Counted from the first letter of the stretch, positions 11,929 through 22,663 are shown. The stretch is DNA of 64,000 nucleotides from Diaporthe sp. PMI_573 (GCA_021399435.1 JAJTUP010000075.1:124001-188000), one strand, 5' to 3'. Numbers and translations are program-made. The notes: generated by a model from the letters alone, not told the origin.

Positions 11929-12021
11929 CTATCCGTTGCCCCCGCAACTGCCACAGATGATTCCGTTCTTCACACCCTTACCGCCACAATTTCCACACTT
12001 CTTGGGTTCGTCGCCAGACAT
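11929..12021 (-). CDS. 30-aa CxxCxGxG zinc-motif micro-protein
   Basis: From the ATG at 12021 the frame encodes MSGDEPKKCGNCGGKG, a short linker, then CGSCGGNG and a stop. Two CxxCxGxG motifs about 16 residues apart are the core of a DnaJ-type (HSP40 cysteine-rich) zinc site, here without a J domain. The frame is open upstream to 12210, but that extension is not motif-like. It could be a real mini-protein, the last exon of a longer spliced gene, or chance. It lies 325 bp from the divergent zinc-finger gene. Confidence 0.35.
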   Translation of the reverse strand: MSGDEPKKCGNCGGKGVKNGIICGSCGGNG

Positions 12022-12345
12022 CTCTCGATAGAATATTTGCAAAATCGACCGAATCGGCTTCAGCCTCGAAAAGAAGTAGTGTTCGAAGAGTTGAACTCCT
12101 GGAGGTGGGGGTAGATGTCTGAAATGGATCGAGATTCCTGCGGGATTTTGCATCACGGGGTCTTCTGCCGCGTCTTCCCGCGAAGCCGACGCTACACAGT
12201 ACGGAGTCACATGTCACGTCCCACATTTTAGCTCCGCACTGTGGCGATTAGCCTTAATTACAGGGCCCACCCGGCATAAAGCTGTTGGAGTGCCGAGCGA
12301 GTTCCACCTTCAGGGTGTCCAAGTGCCGTCTATTTTATCACCGCC

Positions 12346-13557
12346 ATGGCCAACGAAGTCCAACAAGTCCACCAAGTCCACGAAGCCCGCGAGGTTCACA
12401 CTCACAAGCAGTGCCAAGTGTGTCAGGAGACTTTTCACACGAATGACTTACTCCAACATCATCTGGAGTCGTACAGAGTTAGTTCATAGCAGCTTTCAGT
12501 CGTTTCCAAACTGACCAGACCAGTCTGAAGAACAGTATCTTTTAGCTAGACTCAATGCTTGCCGAGCGCACACGATTGTACTCAATCAAATCGATGAAGA
12601 CGAAAGAAACGAGAGCGATGATTTCATAAGAAACGAGTGCAACGTCGGTCACGGCACCAAAAGCAACACAGCTGGCTTATCCTCTAGGAAGGTTTGTCCA
12701 ATTCAGGACTGCCCACACGTGTGCGGCGTGACTGCAGATCTCCAGAGGCACTATTACACGCGTGAGACTTATGTAGTCCTGTGCAGGATCGAGGTATTGA
12801 CTGAGGCACAGATATTGCCGTGGAACTAAATTGCGCTTTTTGCTACAAGCGCTTCGACCGCTTAAGCACTTTTATCCGTCACAATGGTATCTGCCGTCGT
12901 CAGCACCAGGTGGACGAAGCGAAGAGACAGCGTGCAACTGTTTTAATTGATGGTCTAAAAGCGGAGGCCAAAGATCAATTAGAACGATTGCGAGAATGCC
13001 AGAGGCCAGCAGCAGGGAAGGTCAAGGTTCAGCCCAGGAAGAGGTCACTAGAAGCGGTCAACTCAAGTTCAGACACCCCACAGCCATCCAAGAAGGCTCG
13101 GGTCGCTTCAGACCTGTCGGCTGAAGCCTTCACTTTGAATCTTGGACTAGAGGCGGCAAGCATGGGTTCGGATATGCAACAGCCCTCCAAGAAAGCTGAA
13201 GAGCCATCCCAGAGGACTCAAGTCGATTCGGGCGAGTTGGGCGAAGCCTTTATTTCGAATCCTGAACAAGAAGGTACAATGGCAAACGCCTTGAGTTTTC
13301 ATCATCTTAACGTTGAAGAGGCTGGAAGCCCCGTCAGCGAATCCCTCCCCCTTGAGCCAATCAGCGGCAGTTACCCTGACCATTCTGCTCCCATACGTTT
13401 CCACATTCCGGCGCCAATACTTGACCCTCATCTTCCGTTGATTATCTCTGGTCAGGCCTTCTTCCCCAATCAATCTAACTGTCTCACCTATCCATACGAC
13501 ATGTCTGCCAGTTTCGATCTCGACCAGCTGGCTCCAGACCCCAACCAAGGATACTAG
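12346..13557 (+). CDS. C2H2 zinc-finger protein, three exons, 371 aa
   Basis: Exons 12346-12477, 12524-12761 and 12812-13557 join in frame through introns of 46 bp (GTTAGT to ACCAG) and 50 bp (GTGAGA to CACAG). Splicing restores a C2H2-like finger across the second junction: CPHVCGVTADLQRHYYTH. Two further finger-like motifs are visible: CQVCQETF with HH near residues 23-39, and CAFCYKRFDRLSTFIRHNG just after the junction, with C instead of the last H (C2HC). The rest (about residues 150-371) is disordered: basic clusters (QPRKRS, PSKKAR), two related PSKKA repeats and a Pro-rich C-terminus. This is likely a nuclear DNA- or RNA-binding protein. The finger spacing is typical of fungal C2H2 proteins of unknown target. 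The start is the first ATG before finger 1. Confidence 0.75.
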
Positions 13558-13572
13558 GTTCCTCCGACTGGC

Positions 13573-14366
13573 TCACATCGCGACAGACTCGAAACGAGCG
13601 TGCAGCCCGGGCCGGCGCCTGAACTGGGATGGTATATTTACGCCATCGGCCGGTGCGTCTCTAATCTCCCTGACCTTTTGTCTGACGTCTTGGGTATTCG
13701 GGAAGACCATTTCGGGCCACATCTTCGCTACGTCTTCTGTCGTAAAGACAGTAGCGTTTAGCATACCTTGGATGATCCTGAAGGCAGTCCGGGCGTCCTG
13801 GATAGTGCTATAGAATGTCAGAAAATGTCATCTCGCTGGCGTCTTGACGTACAGTCCACCGTGCTCGAAGTTTACTGTCGTGCCCTCGCTGCAGCCTGCG
13901 TTCTTCAGAGCAGCGAGAGGGGTTTCGAACAGGCCGTTGGCGGCATTCGCGGTAGCCAGCGCATGACGATGCGAACCAGCGTAATAAACACCCGTTGATC
14001 CGATGTCCCATAGCTGAACCACCAAGACTCTTCGGCCTGCGTCTCCACCGCCAGCTCTCCACTGAATATATGGTCGGGATCCTTCGAGAGATTGGTGGAA
14101 AGCGCCATGACAACACGGGATGAAGGCGGAAAGAACGAGTTGAGGGCGTCTTGTACGCGCTTAAAGATCGTCAGCAGGATGAAAGAGGTATTTATAATAG
14201 AACTTACAATGTCGTTCAGGACGTTGGCCTCGTAAAAGTCGAGGCCTTCTTTTGACAGGCAGTTCATGCGTTTTATCGTGGAGGTTTTCGTTCCAACAGT
14301 CGCGTCCTGCTCGGAGTAGAATCCCAGGTCTCGAATCGCATCGTCCGCAATTTCAGTCGACGGCAT
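13573..14366 (-). pseudogene. hypothetical gene with a one-base frameshift, three exons
   Basis: Exons 14366-14208, 14159-13853 and 13807-13573 are joined by clean introns of 48 bp (GTAAGT to TTAAG) and 45 bp (GTACGT, with CTGACATTCTATAG). The first part of exon 2 reads as protein in one frame (DPDHIFSGELAVETQAEES). The second part reads in another (YAGSHRHALATANAANGLFE), and this frame continues properly through intron 2 into exon 3. The shift lies around 13985-14010, and total exon length is one base short of a multiple of three. Either a deletion has broken the gene, there is a sequencing error, or a splice variant escaped me. Family not recognised. Confidence 0.5.
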
Positions 14367-14499
14367 TGTTTCCGAAGCACTGGATGGACTAAAGGAATAA
14401 AGATGCAGCCAGGAAGATGATGTCTGGGACGACATTTGCTGGACTCACTGTGACCCCGCCAGAAATCTAAAGCGCATGTGCCCAAGCTCGAACCTGACC

Positions 14500-16166
14500 C
14501 GGATCACCCCGCTAAAACCCGGGGTCAGCCGTGCCACCCAGTCTTGCGTCTGCCTTAGGAGGGGCAATGCAAGATGTGTAATAATACCTGTCGCCTGCGC
14601 CATAGGCTAAATAGTCCAGCTTCTTTGTTCCCCATCGCATCGATCGACGGTCCCTTTCAATGCGCTCAGAAGCGGTCGAGGATGGCACAGTACAATACAA
14701 AGGACCCAGCTTAGAGGGGGGAGATGACAGCTCGTCCATCCTCTCGAGCTGGCTTGACCTCAGCCTTTGGCACCCCACCACGAGACCGTGCCCGCACATG
14801 GTTCAGGGGACTGGCCCGCAAGCAAGGGCCGAGGCGCAGTGGGCAACTCGACCCTCGTCTGGGCGTGTGTTGCTGACCTCGCCGAGCTGAATTCTACCTG
14901 ATCAGTCTACATTCAATGTTGCTCTGGCAATCTCATGCATGCCGCTGGCCCCCGGGACGGTCTCGCTGTTTAGATGCCAGTTTGAGCATTGGGCGTGGAA
15001 GGTCGTCAATTGCCCTCACCAGCGTGTGAGCATTCAGAGCGGGGGGCTGGCATGGCCCCGTCCGCACCCAAGCCCAACGCGTCAGTGATGTAACATCAGA
15101 AAGAGCTGCCCTCGCCAGACATGCTCGCTGCCGCTGGTGATGCCGGCGAGGCGGGGGACAGGTTCTGGCTGGGCGCGGGATCTGTGTGCGGCAGGCCCCT
15201 GATGAAGCGACTGTGGAGAAACGTGGTGGCCGGTCACTGGCCACGTATTTTACGGATACATACGGCCGCGAATGTCATTTCCACGAACCAGAGAACGCCA
15301 AGGAGCGTTTATGACCAATGACATGATGTGTCTAACCGCGCGCGGGTCGGTGCTTGGGCCGGTCATCGCCAACCGGCGACCCCTGATCCACCAATGAGAG
15401 GGCGGAAGCCAGGCTCTCAGGCCAGGGTGCTTACCAACCCTGCCAACTTCGAGGACCCCCGGGATGCAATCTCCACCGGGCGGCTACTGCGGGAAGTGGT
15501 CCGGAAGTAAGGCGAGGTTCCACCAACGTCCCGGACAATGGTGCCCCCGCTCCGCATAGCGCTCCTAACTCGTTGCCAGCCACTTCCTAGACTATAGCCA
15601 TCCATTGTCCTCCTGCCACACTCTCACATCAACGCCCCTGCACCCTTATGTTCTAGTCTCCAACACCCTTTACTTAATCCGAGCCTCCCTCACGAACAGA
15701 TACCGGCAGTACTGCATTGCACTTCGCAGTACACAGTCGACGGCCATCCTCGGCCGCGCTTATTTCCAAACAACGGACCGGAAGGCAGACCGCGCATCCC
15801 CTCGCACCTCGATCCTCGTCTCAATCGCGCTGCTATTGCCACGCTACAGACTTTGCCTGGAGTCCACAGCTTGTGACTGCGGCTGAGGTCTGGGCTTTAT
15901 GCAGCACGGAGTGGAACTGCGTGTGCACGATTGATGACTTGGACCACTCGAGGGGAGTCTGTAGCGTCGCCGGGTCCACCAGGATTGCAGAGTCAAGGCT
16001 GCTCTACGTCGCTACGGAAAGCCTGGGAGGGTGGGCAGCCTGTGTGTCTCGTTTCATTCAACCAATGATACTTGTCTCGCGCAGGGGGTTCCCGATTCCT
16101 TCACCCTTCGCTAGGAGTCTTCACTAATCACTTGTGCAGGTTTTCCACGCGATCTAAGGGTCTATC
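14500..16166. other. GC-richer intergenic region without supported genes
   Basis: Many short frames on both strands result from the higher GC content. None shows a conserved motif or spliced continuation. The last few hundred bases are the upstream region of the 461-aa gene. Confidence 0.35.
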
Positions 16167-17552
16167 ATGATGGCTGCGCCGCCTTTAAGTCTTTTCTCAC
16201 GCCACGGCGCCTCCCATAAACGTCGCATCGACGGCTGCCTCATCGATATCTACGATGAGGGTGTACAACAGTTGCCGTCCTGCACGCCGGAACTCCTGCA
16301 GCCTGTTTCTCTGCAGCTTTCTTACGACAATAATGGCGTCCTGTCCTTTAGGCTCCGTGTTTCAGTTGTCCTCCGAGACGATCCTGGGATCACTGACATC
16401 CTTCTCGACATACCAGCCGATAAGATCGTCTCTCTTTCCCTCAGCCGGCAACCAAAGCTCCCTGAACGACTGACTACAAAAATACAACCGTCGCAGGCCC
16501 GCCTCCAGCTCATTGTCACCAATACTGCGGGTATGCTCATTGCGCCCTTAGCTATCAAAGTTTTGAATCCGGAAACACCGTCTGATGCACAAGTTCTCGA
16601 GACTATGCGAATGTTGTCTCGGTCTCACAGAGTTGTCATCTACCTGCCAGTAGGTGGCAATCTGTGGGAATATGTTTCTCCAGCTCAGGTGGCAGCCCTT
16701 CCCAATGCAGAAGTGTCCTCGGAGCGTCTCCTGCGGGTCGCCAACAGCCCGGTGCACCTAGATCTGAAGACACTCTATGGTGGCAAGGGCGGTAGGATCA
16801 TTCCGCCTAGCGAGGCATTTGGTCACCCCGTCGTCAAAGGCGATGCTCAGGACGGCGGAGCTGATGATGATGCAAGCTCCCCGCCAGATGCAGACCTTCC
16901 CCCGTCATACAATGACACTGTCCCACCTGGCACGGCAAATCCTTCGCGAAAACGACGACGGTCTAGCCCCGGCGATGATGCCCTGGAGTCCCGGAAGGGT
17001 GAAGGATCAAACGGCAAGGCAGGGAGACTCGACAGTCTGCGTGAAGCATGTGATCAGGCGGGCGTGATCATTAAGAAATTACATAAATCGACTGCCGCGG
17101 CGGCGGCGATGGATGCAAGGCTCAGGGCCACCATACAAGAGCTCGAAAAGGCGCAACACCGCGAGACGGAAGCCCAACACCGGAAGAGCCCTCCGCCTCG
17201 GGCGGCCTCGGACACGTTATCGCCCACGGCTTCACAGGCCGAGACAGCGTCCCACATGAGCTCTGTCTCCGAGGCTATTTCCGAAAGGCTAAAGGATTAT
17301 CTTGACGAGCGGCTGGCACAATTCTCGCAGGATATGCGGGCGTACCATAACTCAAGACTAGAACGGAGGCTTAACGAGTCGCTAGCAGAATGTGTAACCG
17401 TCGAATATATGGAACAATACGTAGGAAAGGAGTTTGGGGAGATGGCCGTCGACTTTGTTGACCAACATGAGATGTGGGACGCCATCCAGGAAGCAGTAGA
17501 CAAGATGGAAGAGGAGCTGCGGACTAGGGTGCTTAATGCGTGGAGTAGGTGA
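16167..17552 (+). CDS. fungal hypothetical protein, 461 aa, single exon
   Basis: An uninterrupted frame with balanced codon use. Residues 1-210 look globular and beta-rich: alternating hydrophobics, PVSLQLSYDNNGVLSFRLRV, then LPVGGNLWEYVSPAQVAALP. Residues 220-280 are acidic and disordered, with a PPSYND motif and a basic cluster, SRKRRRSS, fitting a nuclear signal. From about 290 to 345 and 365 to 455 there are long helices with heptad-like spacing, suggesting coiled coils. There is no signal peptide or membrane helix. The layout (folded N-domain, linker with NLS, coiled-coil tail) suggests a nuclear scaffold or transcription-related protein, but this is inference and I cannot name a family. 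MM at the start offers two adjacent Met codons. Confidence 0.75.
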   Translation: MMAAPPLSLFSRHGASHKRRIDGCLIDIYDEGVQQLPSCTPELLQPVSLQLSYDNNGVLSFRLRVSVVLRDDPGITDILLDIPADKIVSLSLSRQPKLPERLTTKIQPSQARLQLIVTNTAGMLIAPLAIKVLNPETPSDAQVLETMRMLSRSHRVVIYLPVGGNLWEYVSPAQVAALPNAEVSSERLLRVANSPVHLDLKTLYGGKGGRIIPPSEAFGHPVVKGDAQDGGADDDASSPPDADLPPSYNDTVPPGTANPSRKRRRSSPGDDALESRKGEGSNGKAGRLDSLREACDQAGVIIKKLHKSTAAAAAMDARLRATIQELEKAQHRETEAQHRKSPPPRAASDTLSPTASQAETASHMSSVSEAISERLKDYLDERLAQFSQDMRAYHNSRLERRLNESLAECVTVEYMEQYVGKEFGEMAVDFVDQHEMWDAIQEAVDKMEEELRTRVLNAWSR

Positions 17553-17677
17553 AACAGGCATATATTGAAGTAAGATAACCGAGTATAAGTAATTCAAGCG
17601 GCATCAATCAAAACCTGTCTCCCGACGAGTCTAACAGTTTATATGTCCACCTTTCCCCTCTATTGAGAGAAATGCTC

Positions 17678-18967
17678 TCACTCTCCTAATTTCTGGTTCC
17701 TCTTCCTTTCAAAACGGCGTCCCGCCTGGTAAGTCTTTTTACAAATTGGGCCACCTGGGCAGCGTGTGCCATGGAGAACACATGTCCTTTCACTCCCAAT
17801 CCATCCACTGGGCTTCCTCCTTTTTGGTATAGTTGACTGCTCGGCGCCAGCCTCCTCAGCGCCAGACTCCTCAGCGTCAGGCTCCTTAGTAGCAGAATTA
17901 TCCTTAGCGCTCTTCCCCTTACGCCCCGGCCTCTGTGTAGACCCCTTGGAAGTTTTTTGAGGTCTAACCGGAGAAATATGAAGCTCGCAAAGTGCCGAAG
18001 CATACTTGATTATGTCCTCGAGAGGAGCAGACCTAGGCGGTGCCTTGATACCTGGAAAGTCATGGAGAGTATGCTTTGTCCTCTGTGTAAGCCCCTTCTT
18101 CGACATAGCAGACTCTTCAGAAGAAGAAGCCATATCCTCGGCAGCAGTAGAATCAGACTCCTGACCAGCAGTGCTAGTCTTGGTGCTTTTCCTTCGACGG
18201 CGTGTCTTCTTGACACTCGCCCTTCCATGATGGTTCCCCTTCTTCGATATAGCAGACTCCTCCTCTGAAGAAGCTGAGTCCTTAGTACCACACATCTTAG
18301 TAGCAGTACTGTCTTTGTCGGAAGCAGCAGACTCCTCAGAATCCATAATCCTCAAAATTTTGTTTAGATTAATAGATCTCTTAGTCGTTCTTCGTCTCCC
18401 AGGCTCATCTTCTGCTGTATCAGAGCTATTATCTTCTTCCCATTTGTTGTTTTGATCTTTGTCTTCTGGTTTACTGGCAACATCCTTGCTATCCCATTTC
18501 CGATATAGTTGTGCTATTTCATCCTCTGGAGGAAATGTCGTGCCAATGGTTAAACGCCGAGGGATGATCTTAAGGCCGAGAAGGCAGCATTGCAAATCCA
18601 TTGCATCCTTACTGCGGAACTTGTACTGTTTACGGTTGGCGTCCGATCTTGTTTTGTGGTCTATTTCTTGCTTTATGTGACAGATGCGTTCCCAGAACAT
18701 GTATACAGACTTAATCTGTGAAAGGATAGTGTCAAAATGTGCAAGTTTCAAGGCCATAAATCCATTGATTTCGAGTTCCATCTCGGACTTCGACATTCCG
18801 AGTACCTTTCTCACACTGTCGGCCCCAATGGGCATAAGTATACCCTTTGGGTCAGCTATAGCCTCAGTCCATAGTTTGTGAAGGTCCTTTGCATTTTCAG
18901 AAGAAACTTTATTTTCATATATCAACTTAGAGCTGTACCATTTCTCTGGGTAATCAATAGAGGACAT
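17678..18967 (-). CDS. Ser/Glu-Lys/Arg repeat protein, 429 aa (paralogue 1)
   Basis: A single open frame. Residues 1-150 are helical and match the downstream neighbour in order and motif (MSKSEMELEING against MSDAEIELKFDK; LLGLKIIPRRLTIG against LVGLSIIPQRLNIG). The rest is low complexity: repeats of the form SASSEEESAISKKG and SSSEESAMSKKG, each followed by basic residues. Acidic Ser clusters next to Lys/Arg blocks suggest casein-kinase-2 sites and nucleic-acid binding, but that is inference. Only this copy ends in a cysteine-bearing tail (CVLHGTRCPGGPICKK). It is intact although its upstream DNA is heavily mutated. Family otherwise unknown. Confidence 0.7.
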   Translation of the reverse strand: MSSIDYPEKWYSSKLIYENKVSSENAKDLHKLWTEAIADPKGILMPIGADSVRKVLGMSKSEMELEINGFMALKLAHFDTILSQIKSVYMFWERICHIKQEIDHKTRSDANRKQYKFRSKDAMDLQCCLLGLKIIPRRLTIGTTFPPEDEIAQLYRKWDSKDVASKPEDKDQNNKWEEDNSSDTAEDEPGRRRTTKRSINLNKILRIMDSEESAASDKDSTATKMCGTKDSASSEEESAISKKGNHHGRASVKKTRRRRKSTKTSTAGQESDSTAAEDMASSSEESAMSKKGLTQRTKHTLHDFPGIKAPPRSAPLEDIIKYASALCELHISPVRPQKTSKGSTQRPGRKGKSAKDNSATKEPDAEESGAEEAGAEQSTIPKRRKPSGWIGSERTCVLHGTRCPGGPICKKTYQAGRRFERKRNQKLGE

Positions 18968-19741
18968 ATTGAGTAATAAGTAAAAATAAGATCAGTGTTA
19001 TAATAATAGTAAAAATAAGCTGATACTTTTTTATAAAGAAGTCTTTGTAGATCTTTAAGGGATATAAGAAAGAAGTCTGGATTATGTACACTAAGATAAC
19101 AGATAGTAAAGCTTTATAATAGTTTAATATAAGTCTCTTTTTTAAAAAAAGAAAAGGGATAAGTAGTCTAATTATAATATCTTATAAGTTAAATTTAAAC
19201 CTTACTTGAGATAGATATATGGATACTACTAATACCTTAAAGTCTATACTCTGAGAACTAATAGAGAATATGTAGACTGTGAGTATGCGTACGTGGGTGC
19301 GGCGCCATTCACTGGTGCCCAAACGCCTACACCTTCTAGTATTTAAAACCTGACCCCTGCAATTTCTAGCAGGGCTCTCCCTTAATAGAAGATAGCACCG
19401 ACTCATCTTTAATTAATGTATTAAAGACAGCTGCTTTGTCTCTAAATTCCTCTCGTAATATAGACTAGAATACTAGATGTTTGGAGCAGGTGAAATAAGT
19501 ATAACGTTACCATTATAGCATAATTCAGAAAAGTATATCTTCTGCTGAAAAACTAATAATAAAGCATTAGTAAAGACTAGCCAGAGGTTTAAACTACTTA
19601 AAACATTATCAAACGATACAAGAAAGCTCTATACAAGCAGATAGCCGAAACACTACCTATATCTAAGCACATCTTCCCGATATCTTATATTTAACCTACT
19701 CTTATTATTAGCATCCTCCTAATGTTTCATACCTGTGGTAT
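18968..19741. other. AT-rich, RIP-like upstream region of paralogue 1
   Basis: Very AT-rich DNA with no gene. It aligns in part with 21252-21640 upstream of paralogue 2. A less mutated block near 19290-19340 (GTGCGGCGCCATTCACTGGT) matches the region near 21605-21630. Confidence 0.5.
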
Positions 19742-19907
19742 TTAGCATGCTGTCACCCTTGGCGCTCTTTCTTCCACGGTGTCTCCTCTTTGACAGCGGA
19801 GGCACACCGTCCTTGGCAGTAACTCTTCGCTTCGCGCCGTGGTAAGCCCACCACTTTCCAATGGTTTTCCTCTTTTTCGATATAGTAACCCCTCAGCGGC
19901 AGACCCC

Positions 19908-21251
19908 TCAGCGCGCAGCAGCCCCCTTAGCAGCAGACTCCTCAGCAGACTCCCCAGCAGCAGACTCCTCAGCAGACTCCCCAGCAGCAGGCTCCTCAGC
20001 AGCAGGCTCCTCAGCAGCAGACTCATCATCAGACTCCCCAGCAGCATATTCCCCAGCAGCAGACTCCTCAGAAGAAGCTAAGTCCTGCTTCCTAGTCCAA
20101 ATCTGCCGCTGCCGAGTACTAGCCTTTGTAGTCGTCCTTCCACGGCGTGTCCTCTTCCTCGATAAAGTAGACTCCTCAGAAGCAGAAGAATCAAGTCGAG
20201 ATAGGTCTGTTGTATCATGGTCAGAGCCTGAGTTCTTGGCAGCAGCAGACTTAGACTCCTTGCTAGGTCTGAATTGTGAATATCTTTCTTTGAAAACCTT
20301 TGGCAGTCTTCCTCCCCAGTTCTCATCATCTAGAGGATGAAGCATTAATTCCTTCTCTATAATCTTCCTTATTTCTTCCTGCCGTTGTGTATTTTCAACC
20401 TTGGGCTGAGCATGATACTTAGCATTCTTCCTTCCGCGACGCTTCCCCTTCCTTGATACAGCAGAGTCCTCAGATGAAGACGCAGAGTCCTCGGCAGTCG
20501 CAGACTCAGACTCAGACTCCTTGGCGCTTTGCCACCAACGGCGAGCAGCAGACTCTTTGGAAGCATGCCTCAAGGTTTTGCCTATCCTGGTAGATCTCTT
20601 GGTCTTTCTCTCTCTCTCTGGTTCATTTTTCCTTCCACGGCGCTTCCCCTTCTCCGATATAACAGATTCCTCAGAAGAAGAAGCTGAGTCCTCGGAAGTA
20701 GCAGGCTCAAGCTTAGCCTGCCCCCAAAGGCGAGACTCCTCGGTAGGAAAAAAGCCTGTCCTGGTAGATCTCTTGGCCTTTCTCTCTGTCTTTCTCCCTC
20801 TCTTGGGCTTATCTTCCATTCTTTTGACCATTTTGGCTAAATCATCATCTGAGGATACAATGCTTGCATGTCGAGTATGCTTGCGTCCCATACCGATGTT
20901 TAAACGCTGAGGGATGATGCTAAGGCCAACGAGGTAGTTCTTAAAGTTAACACCATAGAGCCTGCTCTTTATACCTCTGGCGTGCAATTTGTCCCTTTTT
21001 TCCTTTGCCTCGATGACTCGTGACCAGAATATGTTAACAGACTCAATCTGTGCAGAGACGTCGTCAAAATATCTCCTATCCTTAGACATAATTTTGTCAA
21101 ATTTGAGTTCTATCTCGGCATCTGACATGCTGCGGACTCTCTTGATAGTATTAACCTCATTGGGAGTAAGTGTCTTGTCCCAAGAATCGAAGGAAAGCCG
21201 AATCCATATTTCTGGAAGGTCCATCGAATTATCCCAAGGCATATTGGTCAA
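19908..21251 (-). CDS. Ser/Glu-Lys/Arg repeat protein, 447 aa (paralogue 2)
   Basis: Open frame paralogous to the gene at 17678-18967. Residues 1-130 form the shared helical domain. It then has at least three copies of a unit close to SASSSEESVISEKGKRRGRK, followed by basic blocks. The KRRGRK ends resemble AT-hook-like basic patches but lack the GRP core. The C-terminus is an Ala-Glu-Ser repeat (AAGESAEES units) made by a trinucleotide-like tract, ending at TGA 19908-19910. Downstream, 19907-19730 encodes a conserved-looking basic tail (SKRRHRGRKSAKGDS) in a different frame, so the true C-terminus has probably been lost by a frameshift in the repeat. Function unknown; nuclear location inferred. 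Confidence 0.65.
   Translation of the reverse strand: MTNMPWDNSMDLPEIWIRLSFDSWDKTLTPNEVNTIKRVRSMSDAEIELKFDKIMSKDRRYFDDVSAQIESVNIFWSRVIEAKEKRDKLHARGIKSRLYGVNFKNYLVGLSIIPQRLNIGMGRKHTRHASIVSSDDDLAKMVKRMEDKPKRGRKTERKAKRSTRTGFFPTEESRLWGQAKLEPATSEDSASSSEESVISEKGKRRGRKNEPERERKTKRSTRIGKTLRHASKESAARRWWQSAKESESESATAEDSASSSEDSAVSRKGKRRGRKNAKYHAQPKVENTQRQEEIRKIIEKELMLHPLDDENWGGRLPKVFKERYSQFRPSKESKSAAAKNSGSDHDTTDLSRLDSSASEESTLSRKRTRRGRTTTKASTRQRQIWTRKQDLASSEESAAGEYAAGESDDESAAEEPAAEEPAAGESAEESAAGESAEESAAKGAAAR
19915..20085. repeat. CAGCAGACTCCTC-type coding minisatellite
   Basis: Repeated 12-30 bp phrases of CAGCAGACTCCTCAGCAGAC. On the minus strand they encode the Ala/Glu/Ser tail of paralogue 2. Confidence 0.8.
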
Positions 21252-21919
21252 GAAGTATCAATAATTTAATAAGATTGTTGTGGCAGTTTTAAGTAAGGTT
21301 GCAATAAGGCTTTTCTTTCTAGGTAAAGATTGCATCGCAAGTCTTAAAGGATCTTTTTGACAAGAAACTTGGGATCTTAAATATGTTTTACCCGCCAGCT
21401 GAGGCAGTAATGAGTTTTTAGCGGTTGGTTCTTGCTGTAACATAGGTAGTTAAATTATAACATCTTGTAATCGGTTTGGGTTAAATTTAGACTACGCTTA
21501 AAATAGACGCACAAACACTACCCATACCTCAAAGTCTGCACTCTAAGAACCAACAGCATAAGCCCGGTATCTGAGAACCTGTTACTACACAATGCCGATT
21601 GAGTGGGGCTCCATTTGCCGGTCATTCCCCAAATGGTCTCCTTGACAGACGTTGTTATGTTAGGTTGCAGGCTCGCACCCGTGGGAAAGGTGAGCTCTAC
21701 ACATAGTATGCTTAATACGGGAAATCAAAAGATCCTATCACATTCCTATGTACGCAAAGACCGCAAACCCCGCCAGATCGGTTGAGCCGCAGACAACGCC
21801 ATACACAGATAGTTTACACAACAAAGAAAGAGGATTACCACACCCCTCCGACTATCAAACTAGCCTGGAATAAGTCGACATAGAAAAGAATGTGCCTTAG
21901 ATTGAGGAGACCTAGCACT

Positions 21920-22640
21920 CTAAAGGACTAATGGACAAAGTCCCGCGGGCTTGTAAAGGGGTTTGTAGTGCTCCCGTTGTCTGCTGTTTCGGGCTGGGGT
22001 CCCTTTACTCGGTTGACTGTTGGACGTTGTAAAGAAGGAGTCGTGCGGAGGCCTTACTCGAGACGGGTAATACCTTCGCCTTTTAATAAAGTACTCTTGT
22101 GTTTGGGGCTTAGCTCGGTCTTGTCGAGTCTCTGGCGGACTGGAGCTGGATGCGATGCAGTAGGCTGTTGTGTGGAAGCGTTTCTTTGGGGATGATGGCT
22201 GAGTATCTAATTCCTGAGCTCTTTCTGCAAATCTGATAAAGTTGTCTTCATTCAAACCATATGCCTTCTAGTAGCTCCACAGTCTGGACCGGATGTCCTA
22301 GGACAGCCGCGTCTTCACCGCTATCGCCAGCATCATGATCCATCTCAATATACACGTCGTAGAAGCTGGCGAGATAGTCCAGAATTTTTCGTAGGCAGTC
22401 CATGCTGGGGTCTCTAAGACAATAAACTCTCTCACATGTCGAGGGAATAGGGCACGATCAGGTTTAATAATTTTCTGGCTGATGGGGTCGTAGACAAGTG
22501 GAGCGCGAAATGGCAGGATTGGGTTCTTTAAAGAGCCATTTTCCTGCGCGGTTCTGACATTCCTGATCTCGGTTCGAAGCGGACGAGCAGCACGATGGGA
22601 CGGTGGAGGTCAGAGGGCGCTGCCCAAATTAAATCACATT
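21920..22640 (-). pseudogene. coding remnant, unknown family, frame-broken
   Basis: Three protein-like pieces follow each other on the minus strand. 22560-22370 reads LKNPILPFRAPLVYDPISQK. About 22440-22260, in another frame, contains MDCLRKILDYLASFYDVYIE and stops at TGA after EGIWFE. 22255-21920 is an open frame with a basic Ser/Pro-rich sequence. I could not join them by plausible introns. They may be a decayed gene or exons of an unsolved one. Confidence 0.35.
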
Positions 22641-22663
22641 TTTGCTGATGCCTTATAGATGGG

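Larger units (their letters stand above)
17678..21660 (-). repeat. tandem duplication of gene plus upstream region
   Basis: The genes at 17678-18967 and 19908-21251 are paralogues in the same orientation, and their upstream regions also align: AAAGTCTGCACTCTAAGAAC near 21530 pairs with AAAGTCTATACTCTGAGAAC near 19240. The unit is about 2.0-2.3 kb. Differences in the upstream part are mainly transitions towards A/T in the copy at 18970-19420, as expected for RIP. Confidence 0.65.

Noticed and set aside
19839..20340. Plus-strand frames rich in Ser/Ala/Pro (SSADSPAADS type)
   Set aside because: Antisense translations of the coding minisatellite of paralogue 2.
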